This document shows, one piece after another, positions 17,127 through 26,083 of a stretch of 64,000 bases of DNA. How positions within the stretch are numbered: the first letter of the stretch is position 1; the number at the start of each line of letters is the position of its first letter. The translations under genes were made by a program, and so were the position numbers. The notes under the pieces are model-generated. The model made no database searches. It saw only the letters and a program-made list of their open reading frames with translations, and had not been told where the DNA came from. This DNA is from JAFKFH01 sp017307375 (GTDB lineage: Bacteria > Pseudomonadota > Alphaproteobacteria > Ferrovibrionales > Ferrovibrionaceae): positions 1,612,001-1,676,000 of the forward strand of contig OZ245874.1 of NCBI GenBank assembly GCA_965229335.1. The letters are read 5' to 3'.

Positions 17127-18584
17127 ATGCCCACCGAATCACCCGATGCAGCCCGCGCTGGCGGGGCGGCGGACCGCCTGATGTCGATTGCCTCTCCCGC
17201 GTCGACCTACGCTGTCGCGCGGGGTGACGATGTCGCAGCGCCGCGTCCGTTGCTGATTACCTTGCTGATGTTGCTGCTCGATACCGGGCTGGTGCAGGTC
17301 GCGGTGGCTGCGGCGATCCTGGTCCGTCTCGCCCTGGCCCATTGGGTGCCGATCGGTATCGGCTTCGAAACCTGGAGCCAGATGGCGCTGGTGATGCTGG
17401 TGCTGCCGATCGGGTATTTCTTTGCCGGCCTCTATCCCGGCTACGGGCGTACCGGCGTCGAAAGGCTGCGGGTCCGGGTGCTGGTCACCGTGCTGGGCTT
17501 CGGCGGCCTGATCCTGTTCGACTATCTGGCGCAGAATGGCCAGTGGTCGCGCGGCATCCTGCTGATCACCGCGGCGATCGTCGTGGTGGCGGTGCCGGTC
17601 TGGGATGCGATGGTGCGCCATTGGCTGATGCGCACCCGCTGGTGGGGCGAGCCGGCGGTGGTCTGGGGGCCGGCCGAGCGGCGCCAGACCGTCATCGCCA
17701 CGCTGAACCTGCAGCGTGATCTCGGCTGGCTGCCGGTTTCAGAGGGCGAATTTCCGGTGCCCGGGATGTCGCCCTTGCCCGGAATCACCTTGGCGATCCT
17801 GGTGCTCGATCGCCAGGCAGCGCTGCCCCCGCTGACCGTTGAGGCGCTGCCCTACAGCCGCGTCGTGCTGGTGCCCGACATGGGCAACGTACAAAGCCTC
17901 TGGGTCGCCGTGCGCGATCTCGATACCCATCTCGGCCTTGAGATGCAGCGCAACCTGCTGGTGCCCGGGAACCGGATTCTCAAGCGTTGCCTCGATCTGC
18001 TGCTGGGCGCCGTCGCCGCGGCGCTCGCCCTGCCGATCATTCTGGCCGCTGCCGCCGCAATCAAGATCATGTCGCCCGGTCCGGTCTTCTTCGCCCAGAC
18101 GCGCGAAGGGTATCGCGGTGTTCCGTTCCGCATGTGGAAGCTGCGGACGATGGTCACTGACGCCGACCGGCGCCTCGAGGCGCTCTTCGCCGCTTCGCCG
18201 GACCATCGGACCGAATGGGAACAGAACATGAAGCTGCGCGACGATCCGCGCATCATCCCGCGTGTCGGCCATTTCCTCCGGCGGTTCAGCGTTGACGAAC
18301 TGCCGCAACTCTGGAATGTCCTGCGCGGCGAGATGAGCCTGATCGGGCCGCGGCCTCTGCCCGACTATCATCTTGCGGCGCTCGATCGCGACGGTACCGA
18401 CCTGCGCCGGCATGTCCGGCCGGGCATGACGGGGTTGAGCCAGGTTTCCGGGCGGTCCTCCTGTTCGCTGGAAGAACAGCAGCACCTTGACGGATATTAC
18501 GTGCGAAACTGGTCGCTGTGGCTCGACCTGCACATCCTGGCGCGCACCGTGCTGGCTGTCGTCCGGGGGCGAGGCGCCTGGTAA
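17127..18584 (+). CDS. Polyprenyl-phosphate sugar-1-phosphate transferase (WbaP/HfsE-like)
   Basis: A 485-residue polyisoprenyl-phosphate hexose-1-phosphate transferase that starts repeat-unit assembly on undecaprenyl phosphate. Four N-terminal helices (about residues 40-160) and a soluble middle region precede the catalytic domain from about residue 285 (KRCLDLLLG). Conserved blocks are GPVFFAQTREGYRGVPFRMWKLRTM, RRFSVDELPQLWNVLRGEMSLIGPRP and RPGMTGLSQVSGRS. The start could also be the ATG at 17181. The donor sugar (glucose, galactose or an N-acetylated form) cannot be assigned. Confidence 0.93.
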   Translation: MPTESPDAARAGGAADRLMSIASPASTYAVARGDDVAAPRPLLITLLMLLLDTGLVQVAVAAAILVRLALAHWVPIGIGFETWSQMALVMLVLPIGYFFAGLYPGYGRTGVERLRVRVLVTVLGFGGLILFDYLAQNGQWSRGILLITAAIVVVAVPVWDAMVRHWLMRTRWWGEPAVVWGPAERRQTVIATLNLQRDLGWLPVSEGEFPVPGMSPLPGITLAILVLDRQAALPPLTVEALPYSRVVLVPDMGNVQSLWVAVRDLDTHLGLEMQRNLLVPGNRILKRCLDLLLGAVAAALALPIILAAAAAIKIMSPGPVFFAQTREGYRGVPFRMWKLRTMVTDADRRLEALFAASPDHRTEWEQNMKLRDDPRIIPRVGHFLRRFSVDELPQLWNVLRGEMSLIGPRPLPDYHLAALDRDGTDLRRHVRPGMTGLSQVSGRSSCSLEEQQHLDGYYVRNWSLWLDLHILARTVLAVVRGRGAW

Positions 18585-18642
18585 GGAGCGGGTTCGGCGC
18601 AGGGCCGTCCCCGATTGAATTCATGAATATCGGATTGTCGCG

Positions 18643-20874
18643 ATGAACCAGATGATGCAGCGGGAAGGCGGGCTCGCCCAACGCCTGCGCGAGCGTGTCT
18701 CGACCGAGGTGGATCTCGGTCAGATGCTGAGGTTGTTGTGGCGACGCCGGCTGTTCATCCTGGCCTGGGTCGTGCTGGCCGTCGGACTGGCCTGGCTGAT
18801 CGTTTCCCACATTACCCCGATCTATACCGCGACCGCCCAGGTGATGATCGACGCGCGCCGGTCGCGCGTGGTCGACCTCAAGGAAGTGCTGAGCCAGCTG
18901 AGCCCGCAGATGGTCACCGTCTTCAGCGAGGTCGAGGTCCTGCGTTCGCGCGGGCTGGCCAAGCGGGTCGCCGACAAGCTCGATCTCTACAACAGCCCCG
19001 AATTCAATCCCGCCCTTCGGCCGGTGATCGAGAAGAACAAGGCAATGCAGTTGATCGAGGATGCGACCTCGACGCTGTCGCGCCTGCTCGGCATCGAGAA
19101 GCCGGAACCTGTGCTCGATCCCGCGGCCGTGGAGGCGCGGATGCGGTCGTCCGTGGTCAATACGCTGATGGGGCGGCTGTCGGTCAGCGCCGTGCCGCAA
19201 TCGCTGGTGATCCGCCTGTCGGTCACCTCGCCCGACCCGGCCATGGCCGCGCAATTGGCCAACGCCTTCGCCGAGGCCTATGTCACCGATCAGCTCGAAG
19301 CCCGGTTCGAGGCGGTCCGGCGTGCGACGTCGTGGCTGAACGGCCGCCTCGACGACCTGCGGCAGAGCGTGGCCGAGGCCGAGCGGCAGGTTGCGGCCTA
19401 CCGGAGCGAGGCGGGGCTGGTCGAGAGCCGCGGCAACACGGTCAGCCAGCAGCGCCTCACCGAACTGTCGTCGCAACTGATCCTGGCCCAGTCACGACGC
19501 GCGGAACAGGAAGCCCGTGTCGCGGCGCTGCAGCGGATCGGCAGCGGCGGCGATGCCGGCACCGAACTCATCGATTCGCCGCTGATCCAGCGCCTGCGCG
19601 AGCAGGAAGCGACGCTGGCGCGCGAAGCGTCCGACCTGTCGACGCGCTATGCCGAACGCCACCCGCAGATGACCAAGATCCGGGCGGAACAGGCGGAAGT
19701 CCGGCGCAAGATCGAAGCCGAGGTGGCCAAGCAGGCCCAGGTCTCCCGCTCCGAACTGGCGGTTCTCCGCGACCGCGAAGCCACGCTGGCCGCACAGGTG
19801 CGCAAGCTGGAAGCCACCATCAACGATCAGAGCCAGGCGTCGGTACGCCTGCGCGAACTCGAGCGCGAGGCACAGGCGAGCCGCTCGCTCTACGAAGCGT
19901 TCCTGTCGCGCTTCAAGGAAACCGGCGAGCAGGAACAGATCCAGCAGGCGGATTCCCGGATCATCTCGACGGCCGAGCCGCCGCGTGCCCCGACCTATCC
20001 CCGCGCGAGCATGCTGATCGCGGTGGCGGGCCTGGCCGGGCTGGTTGCCGGGATCGGGCTGGTCCTGCTGCTCGAGCAGTTCGACAACGCGTTCCGCAAC
20101 AAGGAGCAGCTCGAGGAAGCAATTGGCCTGCCGGTTTTCGGCCTGGTGCCGCAGGTTCGGGTGATGCCGGGGCGCCATGTCGAATCCTATCTCGCCGACC
20201 GGCCGGCCTCGTCGTTTGCCGAGGCCTTCCGCATCATCTGGTTCACGCTGAAGAACTCGGTGGCGGGCGGCACGCCCAAAGTGGTGCTGGTGACGTCGTC
20301 GGTGCCCGAGGAAGGCAAGAGCCTGTCGGCCCTGTCGCTAGCCCGGACGGCGGCGAACCTGTCGATGCGGGTCCTGCTGATCGATGCGGACCTGCGGCGT
20401 TCGTCGGTCGCCGGCATGCTCCGGACCGACGGGACCAATGCCTTTGCCGACGTGCTGGCCGGGCGCTCCACGATCGAGGAGGCCGTTTGCCGCGACCCCC
20501 TGTCCCAGGTCGACGTGCTGTTGTCGCGCGCGGCCAATCCGCCGGCGGTCGACCTGATGGCGGCCGACGGCCTGGGCCCGCTCATCGCCGATCTGCGCAC
20601 GCGCTACGACCTCATCGTCATCGACAGCCCGCCGACGATGCCGGTCGCCGATGTCCAGGTGCTGACGCGCCACGCCGATGCCACGCTGTTCTGCGTCCGC
20701 TGGAACAAGACCCCGCGCCCCAGCGTACAGGCTTCCATCCGCACGCTGCTCGATGCCGATGCCAAGCTTGCCGGGGTCCTGCTGACCCGGGTGAATACCC
20801 GCAAGCACGCGCGCTATGGCTACGGCGATATCGGTTATTATTATGGCAAGTATCGCGGCTATTACTCCGGCTGA
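18643..20874 (+). CDS. Polysaccharide co-polymerase / tyrosine autokinase (Wzc/GumC-HfsAB-like)
   Basis: A 743-residue fusion of a Wzz-type co-polymerase and a BY-kinase. The first membrane helix lies near residues 35-55 and a long periplasmic coiled coil at about 200-420. The second helix (MLIAVAGLAGLVAGIGLVLLL) is near residue 460. The kinase domain has Walker A in SSVPEEGKS (~550), Walker A' LLIDADLRRSS (~580) and Walker B LIVIDSPP (~657). A tyrosine cluster ends the protein (YGYGDIGYYYGKYRGYYSG). In related systems cycles of tail phosphorylation control chain length and export. Its 3' end overlaps the next gene. Confidence 0.93.
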   Translation: MNQMMQREGGLAQRLRERVSTEVDLGQMLRLLWRRRLFILAWVVLAVGLAWLIVSHITPIYTATAQVMIDARRSRVVDLKEVLSQLSPQMVTVFSEVEVLRSRGLAKRVADKLDLYNSPEFNPALRPVIEKNKAMQLIEDATSTLSRLLGIEKPEPVLDPAAVEARMRSSVVNTLMGRLSVSAVPQSLVIRLSVTSPDPAMAAQLANAFAEAYVTDQLEARFEAVRRATSWLNGRLDDLRQSVAEAERQVAAYRSEAGLVESRGNTVSQQRLTELSSQLILAQSRRAEQEARVAALQRIGSGGDAGTELIDSPLIQRLREQEATLAREASDLSTRYAERHPQMTKIRAEQAEVRRKIEAEVAKQAQVSRSELAVLRDREATLAAQVRKLEATINDQSQASVRLRELEREAQASRSLYEAFLSRFKETGEQEQIQQADSRIISTAEPPRAPTYPRASMLIAVAGLAGLVAGIGLVLLLEQFDNAFRNKEQLEEAIGLPVFGLVPQVRVMPGRHVESYLADRPASSFAEAFRIIWFTLKNSVAGGTPKVVLVTSSVPEEGKSLSALSLARTAANLSMRVLLIDADLRRSSVAGMLRTDGTNAFADVLAGRSTIEEAVCRDPLSQVDVLLSRAANPPAVDLMAADGLGPLIADLRTRYDLIVIDSPPTMPVADVQVLTRHADATLFCVRWNKTPRPSVQASIRTLLDADAKLAGVLLTRVNTRKHARYGYGDIGYYYGKYRGYYSG

Positions 20875-21553
20875 CCGGGCGCGGATCGCCGTCATGGTTG
20901 TTTCGGTCCTGATCGGGGTGGCCTTGATCGGCCTCGCCTGGGGCCGCGTCGTCGACGAGATGGCCTTGTTGAAGCCGGCCTCGGTGCTGGCTGCCGTCGA
21001 AGCAGGCATCCCCGTCACCGCAGCGGAGATTTCGGGGGCGGCGCGTGCGGCGCAGGCGGCCGAGGATGGCCCGGTCGGCGCGCGGGCCAGCCGCATCGCC
21101 GGTCAGTTGCACATGGCGGCTGCCGCCCGCCTTGGCGGTACGGCTACCCTTGCCGGGCTTGCCGAATACGATCGCGCGGCCGCACAGTTCGCGTCGGCGC
21201 TTGCCGATGCGCCGGCCGACCGATTTGCCTGGTGGTGGCTCGTCTCGTCGCGCTGGAACAGCGCCCAGCATCTGGCCGCGGCGCAGGCCTGGCGGGCGGC
21301 AGCGCTGAGCGGGCTGTTCGATCCGGAACTGATGTTCGCCCGCGTCGAGGGGGCGCTTGCCTTGTGGCCTTATCTGGATATCTCGGCACGGCAGGCGCTC
21401 GGCGCACAGCTGACGGTGCATTGGCAATGGGGGCCTGACGGCCTGGCCGAACTGCTGGCGCGCTTCCGTGCCGGAGACGTCTTGCGCGAGGCCCTGACCG
21501 GGCGTCCCGACATCGCCGAGGATCTCGGCCGGCGGATGGCGGAGCGGCGGTGA
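20843..21553 (+). CDS. Single-helix membrane-anchored protein of unknown function in EPS locus
   Basis: About 236 residues if started at the ATG at 20843, inside the end of the co-polymerase gene; ATGs at 20816 and 20894 are alternatives and none has a clear ribosome-binding site. One N-terminal helix (IAVMVVSVLIGVALIGLAW) is followed by an Ala-rich helical domain that resembles TPR-like packing (AAQFASALADAPADRFAWWWLVSSRWNSAQ). I do not recognise a family. Its stop overlaps the GTG of the following polymerase (GTGA), which argues that it is a real, co-translated component of the assembly machine. Confidence 0.7.
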   Translation: MASIAAITPADRARIAVMVVSVLIGVALIGLAWGRVVDEMALLKPASVLAAVEAGIPVTAAEISGAARAAQAAEDGPVGARASRIAGQLHMAAAARLGGTATLAGLAEYDRAAAQFASALADAPADRFAWWWLVSSRWNSAQHLAAAQAWRAAALSGLFDPELMFARVEGALALWPYLDISARQALGAQLTVHWQWGPDGLAELLARFRAGDVLREALTGRPDIAEDLGRRMAERR

Positions 21554-22875
21554 TCGAAGATCCGGCATCGGGCTATCTGGCCGTCGGGGCGACATCGGCC
21601 GTCCTGCTGGTGATCTCGCTGTTCAATCGATGGCTTCTGATCCTCGTTTTCCTGTTCCTCGCCATCGTCGGCAACCAGTTGCAGGTCGACCTCAACCTGC
21701 GCATCGCTGACCAGTCGATCGCGCCGCTGGACATCGCCTTTGCCATCGGGGCGCTGGCGGCCGGCTTGCGCATGGCAAGCGGCCGCGCACCGGATCGCGC
21801 CCAGACGATCTGGCTGGGCTTCACCATCGTCGGCTTCATCGCCTTCCTCCGCGGCATGTCGTCCTATGGCTTCGAGGTGGCGGCGACGTCCTACCGCTAC
21901 TGGTTCTATTTCTCCGCCGGCACGCTGTTCGTGCTGAGCTTTCCCTGGCAGCCGCTGCATGTCGATCGTCTGGCCAGGCTGTGGCTGGGAATCGCCACCG
22001 TGCTGCTGATCCTCATCATGATCCTCTGGACCGCGCCGGATCTCTCGCCCTTGAGCGAAGAACTTGCGATGCAGCAGGTCAGGTATGCCTACGAGAATCA
22101 GCGCGTCGTCGGCGCCTCGGTGGCCTTCCTGATCGGGCAGGCGGGCATGATCGGTCTCGCCGCGTGGCTTGCCGTCCGGCCGGTGCCGCTGATCCGGGCT
22201 TCGGGCCCGATTTTCCTGATCGTGATGGTGCTGCTCTATCATCGCAGCGTCTGGGTGGCGATCGCCCTGGGCATGGGCGTCCTGATGCTGCTCCATCGCC
22301 GCGCACTCTATCGCCTCAGCGTGCCGATCGGGCTCGGTGCGATCCTGCTTGCAGGGGCGCTCATGCTCGGCCATGGCCTGGGCAAGGATCTGCTCGCCGA
22401 ACAGATCGATTCGGCGATCGACGAGGCGCTCGACCAGAACAGCACGCTGACCTGGCGGTTGGAGGGCTGGCAGGTTCTGCTGTCGCGTGCGATCGGCGAG
22501 GGGCCGGTCGTCTGGGTCTTCGGCAGCGGTTTCGGCGTGAGCTATGAACGCCAGCTCGGCTATTCCACCGTCACGGTTTCACCGCACAATCTCTACGTCG
22601 AACTTTTCGTCAATGCCGGTCTGCTCGGCGTCGGCTTGCTGCTCTGGTTCCAGGTCAGGACCGTGCGCCTGTTGTACGTCTCGGCCAACGCCGAAAATCC
22701 TGACCTGCTGGACCGCCGAAGCGCGATTGCGATGATGGCGACGCTGATGATTTTCAGCATCCCCTATTCGCCGTCGCTCGAGCAGTCGGTCTGGCTGGGT
22801 GCCCTCGCGGCGATGGCAAGCGCCACCCTGGAGGCACGAAAGTCAGAGACGGCTGTCGCTGCCCGGTTCGCCTGA
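21550..22875 (+). CDS. Wzy-like polysaccharide polymerase / O-antigen ligase-family membrane protein
   Basis: A 441-residue polytopic protein with roughly ten to twelve hydrophobic helices. The large periplasmic loop after residue 290 contains TWRLEGWQVLLSRAI and then SPHNLYVELFVNAGLLGVGLLLW, the H-N-x-Y-x-E type motif of O-antigen ligase/polymerase proteins. It starts at a GTG overlapping the previous stop. It is expected to polymerise lipid-linked repeat units in the periplasm; ligase function cannot be excluded. A second, diverged member lies at 26084-27424. Confidence 0.85.
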   Translation: MIEDPASGYLAVGATSAVLLVISLFNRWLLILVFLFLAIVGNQLQVDLNLRIADQSIAPLDIAFAIGALAAGLRMASGRAPDRAQTIWLGFTIVGFIAFLRGMSSYGFEVAATSYRYWFYFSAGTLFVLSFPWQPLHVDRLARLWLGIATVLLILIMILWTAPDLSPLSEELAMQQVRYAYENQRVVGASVAFLIGQAGMIGLAAWLAVRPVPLIRASGPIFLIVMVLLYHRSVWVAIALGMGVLMLLHRRALYRLSVPIGLGAILLAGALMLGHGLGKDLLAEQIDSAIDEALDQNSTLTWRLEGWQVLLSRAIGEGPVVWVFGSGFGVSYERQLGYSTVTVSPHNLYVELFVNAGLLGVGLLLWFQVRTVRLLYVSANAENPDLLDRRSAIAMMATLMIFSIPYSPSLEQSVWLGALAAMASATLEARKSETAVAARFA

Positions 22876-22944
22876 GGTCCCGCCGGCGATGCGACGCCGT
22901 GCGGTCCGGCGACGCCTGAAGGTCTTCATCGGAGGCTCGCCTGG

Positions 22945-24066
22945 ATGAGCCGGCCGATCCTCCGTGTGCTCCACGTCCTCAACACCCTCCAGCGATCCGG
23001 CGCCGAGGTCATGCTGGCTGCCGGGGCCCCGCATTTCCGGGCGGCAGGTTTCGATGGCCATATCCTTTCGACGGGCGAGGAATCTGGCCCCTTCGGCGAG
23101 ACGCTTTCGCATGCCGGGTATGTCATCCATCACTTGCCGTTCAGCCGCAGTGCCGGCTTCTTCAGCAACTTCCGTCGGCTGGTCGCAGCGACCCGGCCCG
23201 ACATCGTCCATATCCATACCGAGCGGGCGGCGCTGGCCTACGCCGCCCTCGCCAAGCCGACGGCGACGGTGATTCGCACCATACATGCGTGCTTTGAGTT
23301 TTCCGGCGCCCTGCGCTGGCGCAAGGCCGGCGAGCGGTGGCTGAGCCGCAGAGCATTCGGCGCTGTTCATGTCGCGCCGAGCCCCTCGGTTCGCGACAAC
23401 GAATCCCGCCGCTTCATGAACGAGACCGTTCTCTGTCCGAACTGGTACGACGACCGGCGATTTTTCCCGCCGACAGACGACCAGCGCCGTCGTGCGCGCG
23501 ACGCGCTGGCATACACGTCCGACGATGTCGTCGTGGCCTGTATTGGCAATCATGAGCCGGTCAAGAATTTCGCTGTCGGTCTGGAAGCGTTCGCGCGGGC
23601 ACGGCCGGATCGGCAGTTGCGCTTTCTGCATGTCGGTTGCGCGACCGCGCCGGAAACCGGCTACTCTCTGCCGCAATTGGCGGTCAGGCTGGGATTGTCG
23701 GATCGGACCCTCTTCGTCGGCCCAACCGACGACGTGCCGCGCCACCTGCACGCCGCCGACATCTGCCTGGTTCCTTCGCTGCGCGAGGGTTTCTCGGTGG
23801 CAACCGTCGAAGCGATGGCCAGTGGCCTGCCGCTGATCCTTGCCGATGTTCCGGGGCTGGCCGACTTTCGGGATGGCATTCCTGGCCTCGTCTATTCGGC
23901 CCCCTCGATCAACGACTTGACCCGGGCGATCACGTCGATGGCAGAAGCCGGCGAGAGTGCCCGCCGGCAACTCGGCGCAAGAATCGCCGCAGCGGCCAGC
24001 GAAAGGTTCTCCACCGAGGCGGGGGTCGCCCGCTATGTCGCGTTGTACCGCGGGGCCGGGATCTGA
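22945..24066 (+). CDS. Glycosyltransferase family 4
   Basis: A 373-residue GT-B fold transferase. The N-terminal domain begins VLHVLNTLQRSGAEVML. The C-terminal nucleotide-sugar domain holds ADICLVPSLREGFSVATVEAMASGLPLILADVPGL at about residues 270-305, with the E-x7-E motif of GT4 enzymes. GGAGG lies 9 bases before the ATG. It is the last gene of the plus-strand arm and converges on the phosphatase gene 8 bp away. Cytoplasmic addition of one sugar to the repeat unit is expected; donor and linkage are unknown. Confidence 0.92.
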   Translation: MSRPILRVLHVLNTLQRSGAEVMLAAGAPHFRAAGFDGHILSTGEESGPFGETLSHAGYVIHHLPFSRSAGFFSNFRRLVAATRPDIVHIHTERAALAYAALAKPTATVIRTIHACFEFSGALRWRKAGERWLSRRAFGAVHVAPSPSVRDNESRRFMNETVLCPNWYDDRRFFPPTDDQRRRARDALAYTSDDVVVACIGNHEPVKNFAVGLEAFARARPDRQLRFLHVGCATAPETGYSLPQLAVRLGLSDRTLFVGPTDDVPRHLHAADICLVPSLREGFSVATVEAMASGLPLILADVPGLADFRDGIPGLVYSAPSINDLTRAITSMAEAGESARRQLGARIAAAASERFSTEAGVARYVALYRGAGI

Positions 24067-24074
24067 AGCTGCAA

Positions 24075-24860
24075 CTAGCGGCCTGCCTGGAGGATGCGCA
24101 GGCGATCGCCATCCAATGCCGCGGCCGTAAGGACCCCCGTGGCATAGGCGCCGGTATCCAGCGCCACGCGATTGGGCAGGACCTGTGGCACGGGCACGAC
24201 GCTGTGACCGTGGACGATCACTTTTTCATGCCGGCCCGGCCAGCTCAGGAACGGCTCGCGGATCCACATCAGGTCATGCAGATCCTGCTGGGCGAGCGAA
24301 CGGCCGGGGCGGATGCCGGCGTGCACGAAGGCGTAGTCGCCCAGCACCACGCAGGGGTCGAGGTTTTCCAGGAATGCGCGATGGCCGGGCGGCAGGCCGG
24401 CCGCCAGCGCATCGCGCAACCCGGTCAATCGCCCTGGGCCGGTCCCGCCGGCGGTGCCGATGCCGTAGCTGTCCAGGGTGGCCGCCGCGCCGAACCGGAA
24501 CCAGTCATCCGCCGCCTCGGGCTCGTCCAGGAAATCCAGCATCGCCTGGTCATGATTGCCACGCAGGCAGCGTAGTTCGAACCCGGGCGGCGGCCCGGCG
24601 GCCAGCAAGTCGATCACCCCGCGGCTGTCGGGTCCACGATCGACGTAGTCGCCGAGGCACACGATGATTCGACGCGTCGCCGGCGGGTGGCGGCCAGCAT
24701 CGGCGACAATCTCGGACAGGAGATTACGTAGCGCGGAAAGTTCGCCATGAATGTCGCCGATGGCGTAGACGGCGAGGCCGGACGGCAGTGCCGGTGGCTG
24801 ATGAACTACCGCGCGGCCGGGCAGCAGACCTCGCAGCCCGGCAAGCAATCCCCTGATCAT
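24075..24860 (-). CDS. Calcineurin-like metallophosphoesterase (PPP-type phosphatase)
   Basis: A 261-residue phosphatase with all metal-site motifs: YAIGDIHGE (~33-41), GDYVDRGPDS (~70-79), LRGNHDQAM (~97-105), FVHAGI (~183) and VIVHGHS (~210). This is the bacterial serine/threonine phosphatase 1 type (PrpA/ApaH-like). The ATG at 24860 is preferred over a TTG at 24869. It follows the Ala-rich secreted repeat-protein gene by 13 bp on the same strand. A role in reversing tyrosine- or serine-phosphorylation of EPS components is possible but unproven. Confidence 0.9.
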   Translation of the reverse strand: MIRGLLAGLRGLLPGRAVVHQPPALPSGLAVYAIGDIHGELSALRNLLSEIVADAGRHPPATRRIIVCLGDYVDRGPDSRGVIDLLAAGPPPGFELRCLRGNHDQAMLDFLDEPEAADDWFRFGAAATLDSYGIGTAGGTGPGRLTGLRDALAAGLPPGHRAFLENLDPCVVLGDYAFVHAGIRPGRSLAQQDLHDLMWIREPFLSWPGRHEKVIVHGHSVVPVPQVLPNRVALDTGAYATGVLTAAALDGDRLRILQAGR

Positions 24861-24873
24861 CAGCCGCAAAGAA

Positions 24874-25947
24874 TCAGGAAGGGCTGGCCTGGCTCAGGGT
24901 GTTCTGGTTGGTGACCGGCACGACCGGATTCTGATTCTGGGTGTTCTGATTCTGCGTCGTCTGCGTGGTCGTCGAGCCGGTGCCGGTCTGGGCCTGCTGC
25001 GGATTGGTCGGGGTGGGATTGGCCAGGATCGCAGCGACCTGCGCGCCGTTCGTCGTATTGATCTGCGACAGCTGCGACGAAGTCGATGCCTGATTGAGGG
25101 TCGTCACCACGGTTGCACTGGCCGTCGGCGCCGCGGCGGCGACCGTCTGGCTCGAAACCGCCGCATAGGAATTGGCCATGACCGCAATCGCCGCCGACGG
25201 CGAAGCTTGATAGACGGCCGGCGTGGTCGCGATCTGAACTGCCGTAGTGGCGATCTGAGCGACCGAGGTCGGGGCAACCTGCTGGGCGGCGGGATTGACG
25301 GCGATGCGAGCGGCCGTCGTCACGACCTGCAGCGCCTGGGACGGCGCACTGCCGTTTACCGTCTGCGGCTGCACGGTCTGGACCGCGACGGCCGCGACCT
25401 GCACGGCCGCCGCCGGGTTGACGGTCAGAATCCGCTCGGCCGCGGTGACCGCGTTCACCGCGACGGTCGCGATGACCGTGGAGTTGTTCGTGCTCTGCGC
25501 CGCCGTCATGGTCGCGACGGCGAGATTCGCGGCCTGCTGAGGCACCACCTGGGTGGCGGCGGGGGACACGAAGATCCGCGCGGCCGTGGTCAGCACGTTC
25601 TGGGTCTGCTGGGGGGCGGATTGCTGGACCGGCAGGCTGCGAACCGCCTCGACGGTCGCGGCGGCCACCTGCACTGCCGCCTGGGGATTGGTCGCCAGCA
25701 GCTGTTCGGCCGCGGCGACGGTCTGGGCGGCAAGCGTTGCCGAACGGGTCGCATCGCCGCCGCTCAGCGTGGTGATGGCCGAGGCCACCGCGCTGCTCGA
25801 TCCAGACTGGACCGCCGCGCGCAGGGCCGGCGGCAGACTCGCGAGCGCGTTCTGCTGCTGCTGGGCCAGGGCAGGAGACTGCAACGACAGGCTGCCGATC
25901 GTCGACAGGCTGCCGGCTACTGCCAGCGCGACAAGTACATTACGCAT
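24874..25947 (-). CDS. Secreted Ala/Thr/Val/Gln-rich protein with internal repeats, function unknown
   Basis: A 357-residue protein that starts at the ATG at 25947; further upstream the frame is shadow sequence. It has a signal peptide (MRNVLVALAVAGSLSTIGSL, cleavage near ALAQ). The mature part is low-complexity Ala, Thr, Val and Gln. Two tandem units of about 90 residues can be aligned, with NPQAAVQVAAATVEAV matching NPAAAVQVAAVAVQTV and VLTTAARIFVSPAATQVVPQQ matching VVTTAARIAVNPAAQQVAPTS. The tail is Thr/Gln/Asn-rich with QNQN runs. No cysteine and no known domain is visible. It may be a surface or matrix protein exported with the polysaccharide. Confidence 0.75.
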   Translation of the reverse strand: MRNVLVALAVAGSLSTIGSLSLQSPALAQQQQNALASLPPALRAAVQSGSSSAVASAITTLSGGDATRSATLAAQTVAAAEQLLATNPQAAVQVAAATVEAVRSLPVQQSAPQQTQNVLTTAARIFVSPAATQVVPQQAANLAVATMTAAQSTNNSTVIATVAVNAVTAAERILTVNPAAAVQVAAVAVQTVQPQTVNGSAPSQALQVVTTAARIAVNPAAQQVAPTSVAQIATTAVQIATTPAVYQASPSAAIAVMANSYAAVSSQTVAAAAPTASATVVTTLNQASTSSQLSQINTTNGAQVAAILANPTPTNPQQAQTGTGSTTTQTTQNQNTQNQNPVVPVTNQNTLSQASPS

Positions 25948-26083
25948 CGGATAAGCCCCGCATGGTCGAATTCTCTGCCACATCATACGCTGCTGCGCGT
26001 GCCCCCGCCAGCCCGCTGTTCCCGCCCTTGTCACGAAGGTGCGGATTCGCGTAACAGCATGCCGGGGCAGGTGGGGGAGATCG

